DNA from: UBA987 sp002292105
GTDB taxonomy: Bacteria > Bacteroidota > Bacteroidia > NS11-12g > UBA9320
DNA length: 64,000 nt
Assembly (NCBI GenBank): GCA_943846675.1
Contig: OX044357.1
Location: forward strand, 2,232,001-2,296,000
Direction: 5' to 3'
Part shown: in pieces, positions 51,362 through 58,933 of the stretch
Layout: each line of letters begins with the position of its first letter
Numbering within the stretch: position 1 is the stretch's first letter
Made by a program: the position numbers and the translations under genes
The notes under the pieces: model-generated
Seen by the model: the letters and a program-made list of their open reading frames with translations, nothing else
Told to the model about the DNA's origin: nothing
Databases searched by the model: none

Positions 51362-52785
51362 TTGACAATTAAAGAATCTAATACATAAACATCATAATGC
51401 TCCGACTTAAAGACTACATCATATCGCAGTTCACTCATACTTGGTTGATGCTTATCAACTATTAGATATTTTGCGCCTAGTTGTGCCAGAGAATCTACAA
51501 ACCCCGGATTGGATGCTTCTGAATTTCGAACCGCCCACCCTTTGCGATGTGCGAAATAGATATTCTGCGGTGTGGTACCACCGTTTATAACAACGAGGTC
51601 GTCGGTTGGAATAACCCTTTCCATTGTTGACGCTAATTCAAGTTTGTATAATTCCGAATCGCGCAAAAAGAAATCATGCTGTTGGTTGGCGATGCCTTCA
51701 ATTAGAATAACGCCGAGCAACACAACACCAATTTTTTTAGGAAGTTGCAGCAAAAAGTATGCTGCCACAATAGCCATTACAGGGGCAAATGGAACGGTAT
51801 AGTAACTGTGGGTCGGAAACACACTTCCGGTTTTTAAAATAAAGAAGCCAAATACGATGCTAATAGACAACAAAGCCAGTTGGAGCAATCTGTTTCCTCG
51901 TTTGACCAAAAAAAACAAACCCAACAAAAAGCAGCTAAAGGCTACAAATGAATTGAGTGAAGAGAAATAAAACTTCTCAAACAAATCTGGAAGTACTGTG
52001 GTAATTTCCTGAAAACCTTGACGCAAGCTTTTGGGAAAGAACAATTGATAATCGTGGGTAGCATATACGTGGGGTAACCAATAGAAATACCACAACCAGA
52101 CAAAACTCAAACCAAGTAAACCAGCTAACACGATAGGAATGATTCTGGCACGTTTAACCTCTTTTATCCATGGCACAATAACCAAACCAGCACACAGACT
52201 TAAGGCTGGTATTTTACTCAGCACACCTAACGTTGTAAAGCCAAAAAATAACACTAGGTGGAACCATTTCCCACCACTCAAATAAGCGTATGCGGCATAC
52301 AACCCAATAAACACCAGTGACACACTAAAAGTATCGGGCATGATTTTGCGACTATAGGCAAACCAGAGCGATGCCAAGGTGATAAGGGTAGCATACAACG
52401 CAATGTCTCTGTTAATCAGTTTGGCAAGCAACTGATAGAAGTAAAAAAGTCCAATGGTAGAAATGATTAGGTTAATCCAACGGCCATGCCAATGATTAAA
52501 TCCAAATAGTTTCGACACACCATAGATCAGATAATTATATGCCGGAAATTCGGACGTCATGACTCCGCTCTTTTCTCCAGCAATATCAATGGTTGGAAAT
52601 CTGATATCCGCCTTGTCCTCGTAAAAGTTACGTGCCACCATATTGGTGAGCGTTTGCCTCCAGTTATGCCCCGACTCCAACGGCGGGTTCGTAATACCAA
52701 TTAGTCGAACGACAAAAAACAGCAACAACCAAAATCGGATGTCTTTGAAAAGGGCTCTATTAAGGCGATTGAAACTTGTTGTCAT
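51358..52785 (-). CDS. GT-C family membrane glycosyltransferase (ArnT/PMT-like)
   Basis: A 475-residue inner-membrane protein with about 10-12 helices. It has the layout of polyprenyl-phosphate-sugar-dependent GT-C enzymes (GT83/GT39): first helix RFWLLLFFVVRLIGI, then a periplasmic loop with NPPLESGHNWRQTLTNMVARN, whose acidic Glu is in the position of the catalytic residue, followed by SEFPAYNYLIYG and helix pairs, and a small C-terminal periplasmic domain (NGGTTPQNIYFAHRKGW). It transfers a sugar from a lipid carrier to an envelope acceptor; donor and acceptor unknown. The start ATG 52785 lies 10 nt after a -7 element. Confidence 0.82.
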   Translation of the reverse strand: MTTSFNRLNRALFKDIRFWLLLFFVVRLIGITNPPLESGHNWRQTLTNMVARNFYEDKADIRFPTIDIAGEKSGVMTSEFPAYNYLIYGVSKLFGFNHWHGRWINLIISTIGLFYFYQLLAKLINRDIALYATLITLASLWFAYSRKIMPDTFSVSLVFIGLYAAYAYLSGGKWFHLVLFFGFTTLGVLSKIPALSLCAGLVIVPWIKEVKRARIIPIVLAGLLGLSFVWLWYFYWLPHVYATHDYQLFFPKSLRQGFQEITTVLPDLFEKFYFSSLNSFVAFSCFLLGLFFLVKRGNRLLQLALLSISIVFGFFILKTGSVFPTHSYYTVPFAPVMAIVAAYFLLQLPKKIGVVLLGVILIEGIANQQHDFFLRDSELYKLELASTMERVIPTDDLVVINGGTTPQNIYFAHRKGWAVRNSEASNPGFVDSLAQLGAKYLIVDKHQPSMSELRYDVVFKSEHYDVYVLDSLIVN

Positions 52786-52795
52786 GCTTACGGAC

Positions 52796-52803
52796 CAAAC
52801 ATA
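52796..52803 (-). promoter_or_regulatory. -7 element (TATGTTTG) of the GT-C gene
   Basis: Exact TAnnTTTG, 10 nt before ATG 52785. Confidence 0.55.
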
Positions 52804-52880
52804 AGCAATTCTTGATTTTTAATGTTTAATCAATATAAACCAATCGTCATTCCGAGGATTGAGGATTATAAGACTGAAGG

Positions 52881-52910
52881 ACAGGATTCTAGTCTTGCGT
52901 CCTGAGTCAA
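52881..52910 (+). repeat. 30-nt dispersed repeat, copy 1
   Basis: A 30-nt phrase ending CGTCCTGAGTCAA, 26/30 identical to 58760-58789. Each copy lies downstream of one of the two paralogous sialidase-like genes. Confidence 0.6.
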
Positions 52911-52913
52911 CAT

Positions 52914-52961
52914 ATTAGCCATTAGCCATTAGCCATTAGCCATTAGCCATTAGCCATTAGC
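52914..52961 (+). repeat. ATTAGCC heptamer tandem repeat
   Basis: Six full copies of ATTAGCC plus a six-base partial copy, all identical, between the GT-C gene promoter region and the end of the sialidase-like gene. A likely site of copy-number change by slippage. Confidence 0.9.
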
Positions 52962-52987
52962 AAAAATTAAACATTAAGAATTCAAAA

Positions 52988-54928
52988 TTACCTAACCACC
53001 TGCATCTTCTTCGTTACCTCACTATCTCTCGTTTTTAAGGTGTAGAAATAAACGCCAGAAGTCAACCCAGAACCGTCTATGGATATTTTGTGGTTACCTG
53101 ATCCTTTATAACCCATTGCTTGATTTGAAACCACCTTACCTGTAGCATCCGAAACCGTGCAAGTCAAATCACTTCCAGCACGCAAATAAATCACCACGTT
53201 GGTGCTTTGACTAAACGGATTGGGTTGGTTTTGGCTCACCACAAACACTTTTGATTCTTTAACAATCGGGGTAACATTCAAAGTATTTTGACCCAACACA
53301 CTGTCCATCAGGTCTTGAACAGGAATAGCCGCATATAAAATCTTGTTTTCTACGTTTGGATGTAAGTTACCCGTTCCACTATTGATCACATTCGTACCAG
53401 GATGAGGATCCATCTGAAAAATAAAATGCACAAAATCGTCAGTTCGCTTAGTTAAACAAGCATAAGCCGCCTCTTGAGAACGTATTTGTGTTGCATTTTG
53501 GGTGGTTGCCCACGTAGCTCCGCCATCGGTAGAATACGAAATATGAACGTCTCTGTAATTGGCTAAATAATCATTAAATGTAAACTCTACCGGACAATCC
53601 CATGTTACATATATATTATTCTTTGCGTCTACCGACAAACTTGGGTGCGTCGAGATACTGGTGTTTCCATATCGGGCTGCATAAGCCAGTCCACCCGATG
53701 GGTTGCCATCGGCTCCCATTCTGTTGGTTGTTTCTGCCGTTATGTCGTAAGGAGACCCGGTTGATGAAGGTTGTCCATCCATATCAATAGGTGTTCCGCA
53801 GGTTTTCCAAATCGGTGCGCTTTCCGACCAGTGGTATAAATTATAGTAGCTACCTGATCGTGCTAAGTCGTCTGTAGTATCGTCATCAGAATAACTCAAA
53901 CGTCCACTTACCACATGAACGTCCCCGTTGTTGTCTATTAATACATCTAAGGCGCCGTCGTTACACGTTACTGGGTTGTTAGGGTCTTGGTAATGACTTC
54001 CCCAAACGAATCGAGGGAAGGCAAACGAATCAATGATGCTAGTCGTCCAAGTTGAGCCCGAATCATTCGATTTAAAAAGTGTTACATCTCTGTACGTCCC
54101 ACCAATCACAATAGCCACGGTAGAATCTCTTGCATCAATGGCATAGGTGTCGCCATCGCCTTCTATAATACGCGTCGAATCATAACCCGGCAACAAAGAA
54201 AGTGGTGTCCATGTTTTACCTGCATCGTCGGATTGCGAAAACATCACAGGATTAACGATTCCTTCAACAGTTATGTCTCCAGTATTCGTTGCCCAAAATG
54301 CAGATAACGAAAACATTTTATCACCCAAATTCGCCGTTCTATTCCATATTAGCTCGCCTGTAGCGTGTTCCATCACCTTGCTTCCGTCTGATGTCCAGTC
54401 CGAATTCCCTTTACCTGTATTGCGTGTCACCAACATTCCGCCTGCGGCAGGATCGTGGGTAACCATATACATCGATCCGTCAGCTAATTGACCAATGGAA
54501 GGCCATCCTGTTCGCATGTTATCTACGCGAGCCGTTGGAGCACTTCCCCAATTGGTTCCGTCGTAATAATTCACCGCTCCTCCACGGTCTGGCCACGTTG
54601 TGCTTGCTGTACCACTATAAGTCCATGAGGCTGTAATGGTGCCGTCATCGTGCAACATCACCCGGCGTCCAACCGAAGCATTTGACTGTAAATCGTAGTA
54701 TGTATTGCCTATTTCGACAAAATCGTATACCTCTGAACGGTACTTACCCATTGTGCTGCTTCTGTTATCATCGGTAGGTGTTAAAACAAAATTGGGCGCA
54801 TCCACAGCACTGCCGGTATACTTCGGAGAAAGTTCGCTGGAACTGTGTTTAGCTAGGTTTTTAATGGATTGATTGTACCCCAAACTGGATACAGATATCA
54901 GTGCTAGAAACAGGATTGATTTTTTCAT
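52988..54928 (-). CDS. Secreted sialidase-like (BNR/Asp-box) protein with type IX sorting domain, paralog 1
   Basis: A 646-residue exported protein: signal peptide to about SLGYNQ, then a probable six-bladed beta-propeller with Asp-box motifs (SDDAGKTW, SNDSGSTW, STDGGATW) as in exo-alpha-sialidases and other BNR-repeat proteins, then a C-terminal type IX sorting domain (NQPNPFSQSTNVVIYL through GVYFYTLKT and KKMQVVR). The catalytic Arg triad and Tyr/Glu of true sialidases cannot be confirmed by eye, so enzyme activity is open. Exported by type IX secretion and probably surface-anchored. A close paralog lies at 58934-60895. Confidence 0.87.
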   Translation of the reverse strand: MKKSILFLALISVSSLGYNQSIKNLAKHSSSELSPKYTGSAVDAPNFVLTPTDDNRSSTMGKYRSEVYDFVEIGNTYYDLQSNASVGRRVMLHDDGTITASWTYSGTASTTWPDRGGAVNYYDGTNWGSAPTARVDNMRTGWPSIGQLADGSMYMVTHDPAAGGMLVTRNTGKGNSDWTSDGSKVMEHATGELIWNRTANLGDKMFSLSAFWATNTGDITVEGIVNPVMFSQSDDAGKTWTPLSLLPGYDSTRIIEGDGDTYAIDARDSTVAIVIGGTYRDVTLFKSNDSGSTWTTSIIDSFAFPRFVWGSHYQDPNNPVTCNDGALDVLIDNNGDVHVVSGRLSYSDDDTTDDLARSGSYYNLYHWSESAPIWKTCGTPIDMDGQPSSTGSPYDITAETTNRMGADGNPSGGLAYAARYGNTSISTHPSLSVDAKNNIYVTWDCPVEFTFNDYLANYRDVHISYSTDGGATWATTQNATQIRSQEAAYACLTKRTDDFVHFIFQMDPHPGTNVINSGTGNLHPNVENKILYAAIPVQDLMDSVLGQNTLNVTPIVKESKVFVVSQNQPNPFSQSTNVVIYLRAGSDLTCTVSDATGKVVSNQAMGYKGSGNHKISIDGSGLTSGVYFYTLKTRDSEVTKKMQVVR

Positions 54929-55071
54929 AATAACTACTTTTCAGATTATGAATATAAGGAAATAATCAAAAATGGCTTGGCAGCCGGCACCTTTTATGCG
55001 CCTATCAACCTTGTATCGCTTTCAGTTTTGCAAACCCTTATCTTTCATTAGGGCTTCCGTGTTTTCTCTCA

Positions 55072-55093
55072 TTAGGCTTATCAGCCTATAACC
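55072..55093 (-). repeat. Palindromic GGTTATAGG hairpin element, copy 4
   Basis: On the minus strand the 22 bases are identical to copy 1 (50851-50872); the flanking bases CATTAGG and CCGA also match. Confidence 0.6.
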
Positions 55094-55153
55094 GACCCAA
55101 AAACAATTCCTCTTCAAAAAGCAGAATAGTTTAAAATTCTACAATGCCTAACG

Positions 55154-55180
55154 AAAGCTCACATCACCGTGGGCTTTTTT
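55154..55180 (+). terminator. Orphan Rho-independent terminator
   Basis: A 9-bp stem (AAAGCTCAC / GTGGGCTTT, one G-U) with loop ATCACC and a T-run. No plus-strand gene ends upstream, so a small RNA or antisense transcript is implied. It resembles the RNA A terminator in stem composition and in the following TTTCATTT. Confidence 0.75.
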
Positions 55181-55491
55181 CATTTACACCCTCTCCCGCA
55201 TACCATAACTTGTGCTAAATGATTGTTTAGCTTATAGATTAACATAATGACTGACTTCTGTATAGATAACTTGATAATCGGAGACAGTGATAAAAAACAG
55301 TCAAAAGAATGGCCAATACCCACTTGTTACTTCTCAATCTGTTTTAACTTTGGAGTGTAGCCTATTTTAAGTGGAAGACACAAACAGTAGATCCTGACTT
55401 ACTGTCCGTTAACTTTTGTTTGTGAGGACTTAGATGGTACATCCATAATTACTGGAAATTGAATAGAACAACAATCAACGCTAGACCCAAC

Positions 55492-56580
55492 ATGCACTTC
55501 AAAGTATTACTTGCCTTTTCTGCAATCGTTTCCGTGCTATTAACATCATGCAAAGACAAAAAAGAGTCAACCACACCAGAGATAAAAAACATAACGGAAA
55601 GCGTTTATTCATCCGGCTATATTAAGAGCAAAAACCAGTATGAGGTTTTTGGAAAGCCAAACAATATTGTCAAAGAAATATTTGTAACCGAAGGTACTCC
55701 TGTCCAAAAAGGAAGTCCGATTTTTCAAATGGACAACAACACACAACAGCTGTCTACTGAAAACGCTAGACTCGCTTCTATCGCTGCCGACTACCGAATA
55801 AACAACAGCAAATTACGCGATGGCAAAAAAGCGGTTGATTTGGCCCAAAAAAAATTATTGAATGATTCAATGCAATATCAAAGGCAGCAAAAACTTTGGG
55901 ATAAAAACATCGGCACTAAATTGGAGCTTGAGCGAAAAGAATTGGCTTATCAAAACGCCAAAGTTGATTTAGCCAGGGCCAAAACGAATTACAATGACCT
56001 TAGACGTCAACTTAAATTGGCCTCAGATCAAAGCAAAAACAATTTGGAAATCGCCAAATTAATGGAGGATGATTACATCATAAAAAGTGAAATCGATGGC
56101 GTGGTCTATAGGATTAATAAAGAAGCAGGCGAAGTCATAAACACCCAAGAACCTGTTGTCATTATTGGCACTGAAGAATTCATCATTGAACTAAGTATTG
56201 ATGAATTAGACATTGTTAAAGTTAAAAAGGGACAACGGGTAATCATACGGATGGACAGTTATAAAACGCAAGTTTTTGAAGCCAAAATTATTGCTATCGA
56301 CCCAATGATGAATAAACGAACCCGCTCTTTTCAAGCAGAAGCTATTTTCACCACAAAACCCAAGGAGCTTTTCCCCAATTTAACAGTCGAGGCGAGTATA
56401 CTGGTGAACACGAAAGACAGTGCTTTAACGATTCCAAGGCAATACCTCATTAATGATTCAGCAGTTATGTTACCCAGTGGCGCACTGCAAAAAGTTGAAA
56501 CCGGCTTAATGGATTACGACTTGGTTGAAATAATCGACGGCATAAATGAAACGACACGAATCGAATTACCTCAAGAATGA
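55492..56580 (+). CDS. HlyD-type periplasmic adaptor lipoprotein of an ABC exporter
   Basis: About 362 residues. The N-terminus is a lipoprotein signal (FKVLLAFSAIVSVLLTSC, acylated Cys), then a membrane-fusion-protein layout: lipoyl half (VFGKPNNIVKEIFVTEGTPV), alpha-helical hairpin (~90-190, charged heptads), second lipoyl half (IIKSEIDGVVYRINKEAGEV) and beta-barrel. It links the inner-membrane ABC transporter to the outer envelope. ATG 55492 is chosen over TTG 55459 because it starts the signal peptide. Overlaps the permease gene by 4 nt; gene order adaptor-permease-ATPase is like DevBCA exporters. Confidence 0.9.
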   Translation: MHFKVLLAFSAIVSVLLTSCKDKKESTTPEIKNITESVYSSGYIKSKNQYEVFGKPNNIVKEIFVTEGTPVQKGSPIFQMDNNTQQLSTENARLASIAADYRINNSKLRDGKKAVDLAQKKLLNDSMQYQRQQKLWDKNIGTKLELERKELAYQNAKVDLARAKTNYNDLRRQLKLASDQSKNNLEIAKLMEDDYIIKSEIDGVVYRINKEAGEVINTQEPVVIIGTEEFIIELSIDELDIVKVKKGQRVIIRMDSYKTQVFEAKIIAIDPMMNKRTRSFQAEAIFTTKPKELFPNLTVEASILVNTKDSALTIPRQYLINDSAVMLPSGALQKVETGLMDYDLVEIIDGINETTRIELPQE

Positions 56581-57836
56581 AGTTAAAACACCTATCGGAA
56601 ATTGCCCTTGCGCTTATGCGCGCACGTTGGAAACAGACCATGGTGGCTGCCATAGGTGTTACGTTTAGCATAGCACTGTTTGTAACGCTTTTGGGTTTTA
56701 TGGAAGGCCTAAATAATTTATTAGATGGCATTGTACTAAACCGCACTCCGCATGTTCGGCTGTACAACGACATACAGCCATCAAAATTGCAGCCGATTGA
56801 TATGAGTGATGCGTTTAAAGACTATCATAACTTTATTAGTTCAGTAAAGCCAGGAAAAAAAAGAAAGGAAATTTATAATGCGCAACAAATAGTCAAGAAG
56901 CTCCAGAGTGATGACCGCGTTTTAGGCGTAGCTCCAAAAATTACAGATCAGGTTTTTTACAACCTGGGAAATATTGATTTAAACGGCATCATAAACGGAT
57001 TAGATGTTGAGCAAGAAGCCAAACTATTTGCCTTCAGCGACTATGTAATCAAAGGAAACTACCAAGACCTCCAAACGATTTCGAATAGCATCATTATCGG
57101 TCAAGGTGTTGCAGACATCATTAATGCTAAAGTAGATGATATTGTAACGGTAACGGCTGCAGGAGGAGAGCAATTTCCTTTAAAAGTAATTGGGATTTAC
57201 GAATCGGGGCTTTCTGAGATAGATAAACGACAAAGCTTCGCCAGTTTGACAACCACACGAAAACTGCTGGGTGTGAACAGCAATTATATTAGTGACATTC
57301 AAATTAAGCTCAAAGACCTAGACATTGCTCCGACATTAGCTGTTGAATACGAAAATTTGTTTAGTCTTGACGCGGAAGACATCCAAACCGCCAACGCCCA
57401 ATTTGAAACTGGTAGCAGTGTGAGGTCCATCATATCCTATGCCGTAGGAATTACCTTGTTAATCGTATCGGGTTTTGGGATTTACAACATTCTCAACATG
57501 TTGATTTATGAAAAAATGGATACCATTGCCATCCTAAAAGCGACAGGCTTTGCCGGCAGCGATGTAAAGAAAATATTTATCTCAATATCATTAAGCATTG
57601 GTGTAGCTGGTGCTTTTGGAGGTATCATTTTCGGTGTATTAATGTCTCTCGGCATAGATGCGATTCCGTTCAGTGCACCATCCTTGCCAACGGTTGACAC
57701 CTACCCTATTGATTATGGACTGCAGTATTACGCGATAGCCATTTTATTTGCCATGTTGACGACATATTTAGCCGGTTGGTTACCAGCGAAAAAGGCGAGC
57801 AAGGTTGATCCAGTGATAATAATTAGAGGAAAGTAA
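56577..57836 (+). CDS. FtsX/MacB-like ABC transporter permease
   Basis: A 419-residue inner-membrane protein with one N-terminal helix (TMVAAIGVTFSIALFVTLLG), a large periplasmic domain (~50-270) and three C-terminal helices (SIISYAVGITLLIVSGFGIY, ISISLSIGVAGAFGGIIFGV, YAIAILFAMLTTYLAGWLPA), the topology of the FtsX-like (MacB/LolC) group. The C-terminal AKKASKVDPVIIIRGK matches the family end (A..A..DP...LR). These permeases move substrates by mechanotransmission, with the adaptor encoded upstream. Cargo unknown. Confidence 0.92.
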   Translation: MKLKHLSEIALALMRARWKQTMVAAIGVTFSIALFVTLLGFMEGLNNLLDGIVLNRTPHVRLYNDIQPSKLQPIDMSDAFKDYHNFISSVKPGKKRKEIYNAQQIVKKLQSDDRVLGVAPKITDQVFYNLGNIDLNGIINGLDVEQEAKLFAFSDYVIKGNYQDLQTISNSIIIGQGVADIINAKVDDIVTVTAAGGEQFPLKVIGIYESGLSEIDKRQSFASLTTTRKLLGVNSNYISDIQIKLKDLDIAPTLAVEYENLFSLDAEDIQTANAQFETGSSVRSIISYAVGITLLIVSGFGIYNILNMLIYEKMDTIAILKATGFAGSDVKKIFISISLSIGVAGAFGGIIFGVLMSLGIDAIPFSAPSLPTVDTYPIDYGLQYYAIAILFAMLTTYLAGWLPAKKASKVDPVIIIRGK

Positions 57837-58514
57837 ATGGAAAACACTATCGCGTTAGAAGCACGTTCCATATACAAGTCATTTAATGACCCTGTTACGG
57901 TTGATGTTTTAAAAGATGTTTCTTTTCGGGTTGATCGAGGAGAATACGCGTCGATTATTGGACGGTCTGGTAGTGGTAAGTCAACGTTGCTTTATATTCT
58001 TTCTACCATGGATACCGACTTTACCGGAGAGCTTCTCATCGACGGGATTGGCGTTCGTAATAAAACAGAAAAGGAGCTTGCCGCCATTAGGAATGAGAAA
58101 ATTGGTTTTGTTTTCCAATTCCATTATTTGCTTAATGAATTTACGGCAATAAAGAACGTCATGCTTCCCGGGTTCAAACTCAACAAAGTGAGCGAAGAGG
58201 AACTAGAGCACAATGCCTATGGTTATTTGAAAGATTTAGGTACAGAAAAACTAGCAAGAAAAATGGCTTACCAGTTATCGGGGGGTGAGAAACAGCGTGT
58301 GGCTATCGCACGAGCTATGATTAACGACCCTTTACTTATCATGTGCGATGAGCCGACGGGCAACTTGGATAGTAAGAATGCAGACATCGTGTTTAACATT
58401 TTTAAAGACTTAACGGAAACGTATAACAAAACGTTATTGGTGGTAACACACGACCTAGATTTTGCCAATAAAACGGGACGCATTATTGAGTTACATGATG
58501 GACGGGTTTTATGA
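57837..58514 (+). CDS. ABC transporter ATP-binding protein (LolD/MacB type)
   Basis: A 225-residue ATPase: Walker A GRSGSGKSTLLYIL (~42-55), Q-loop FVFQFHYLLNEFTA, signature LSGGEKQRVAIARAM (~145-159), Walker B LLIMCDEPTGNLD and H-loop VVTHD. The TGNLDS extension of Walker B and the short length are characteristic of the MacB/LolD/FtsE family that partners FtsX-like permeases. Starts immediately after the permease stop with no gap, so the three genes form one operon. Confidence 0.95.
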   Translation: MENTIALEARSIYKSFNDPVTVDVLKDVSFRVDRGEYASIIGRSGSGKSTLLYILSTMDTDFTGELLIDGIGVRNKTEKELAAIRNEKIGFVFQFHYLLNEFTAIKNVMLPGFKLNKVSEEELEHNAYGYLKDLGTEKLARKMAYQLSGGEKQRVAIARAMINDPLLIMCDEPTGNLDSKNADIVFNIFKDLTETYNKTLLVVTHDLDFANKTGRIIELHDGRVL

Positions 58515-58519
58515 GATAG

Positions 58520-58571
58520 AAGGATTGAAGGATTGAAGGATTGAAGGATTGGAGGATTGGAGGATTGAAGG
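58520..58571 (+). repeat. GGATTGAA / GGATTGGA octamer tandem repeat
   Basis: About six octamers, first GGATTGAA, then GGATTGGA, then GGATTGAA again, directly after the stop of the ATPase gene. The related triplicate at 43168 suggests a family of such arrays in this genome. Confidence 0.8.
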
Positions 58572-58759
58572 TCTGAACATCTGAAGGATTGAATGTCTGA
58601 ATGATTACATAAGAGATTCTTCGCTACGCTCTGAATGACGTATAGCGTATTTGGTGCATCAGTAAGATTCTAGTAATAACTATGTCTATTCTCTCTTTTC
58701 TATTTTCTATACTCTTGGCAAGCTAATTCCTGCGTTTAGAAGGATTTGAGGATTGAAGA

Positions 58760-58789
58760 ACAGAATTTTAGTCCTACGTCCTGAGTCAA
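58760..58789 (+). repeat. 30-nt dispersed repeat, copy 2
   Basis: 26/30 identical to 52881-52910, in the equivalent place downstream of the paralogous sialidase-like gene and after a similar GGATTGAAG phrase. Confidence 0.6.
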
Positions 58790-58854
58790 TCAGTCTTGAG
58801 TCAAAACTTTCTCAACTTTCAATTCTCAACTTTCAACTATCAAATATTGTTTCA

Positions 58855-58888
58855 CAAAAAAAAGGGCCCTGATTGCTCAGCGCCCTTT
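58855..58888 (-). terminator. Terminator of sialidase-like paralog 2
   Basis: On the minus strand stem AAAGGGC / GCCCTTT with a 14-nt loop that can pair further (CTGAGCAATCAG), then T8. Located 45 nt after the stop. Confidence 0.82.
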
Positions 58889-58933
58889 ATTATTCTTAGT
58901 TGGTATTAAATATTAAGAATTAAACATTCATAA

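Larger units (their letters stand above)
54929..55491. other. Intergenic region with hairpin repeat and orphan terminator
   Basis: About 560 nt between divergent genes. It contains the fourth GGTTATAGG hairpin element, a GGGCTTCC-type repeat phrase resembling 50.8 kb, and a strong plus-strand terminator at 55154-55180 that follows no coding sequence. From 55190 to 55491 nothing further is recognised; this stretch should hold the promoter of the exporter operon. Confidence 0.5.
58515..58933. other. Repeat-rich intergenic region
   Basis: About 420 nt between the end of the exporter operon and the end of a converging sialidase-like gene. Contains GGATTGAA tandem repeats, the widespread phrase AGATTCTTCGC-TACGCTCTGAATGACG (58609-58633), a copy of the 30-nt dispersed repeat, CAACTTTC-type A+T-rich repeats and the terminator of the minus-strand gene. 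No coding sequence seen. Confidence 0.6.

Noticed and set aside
52914..52961. CRISPR-like array
   Set aside because: The unit is only 7 nt, there are no spacers and no cas genes in the window.
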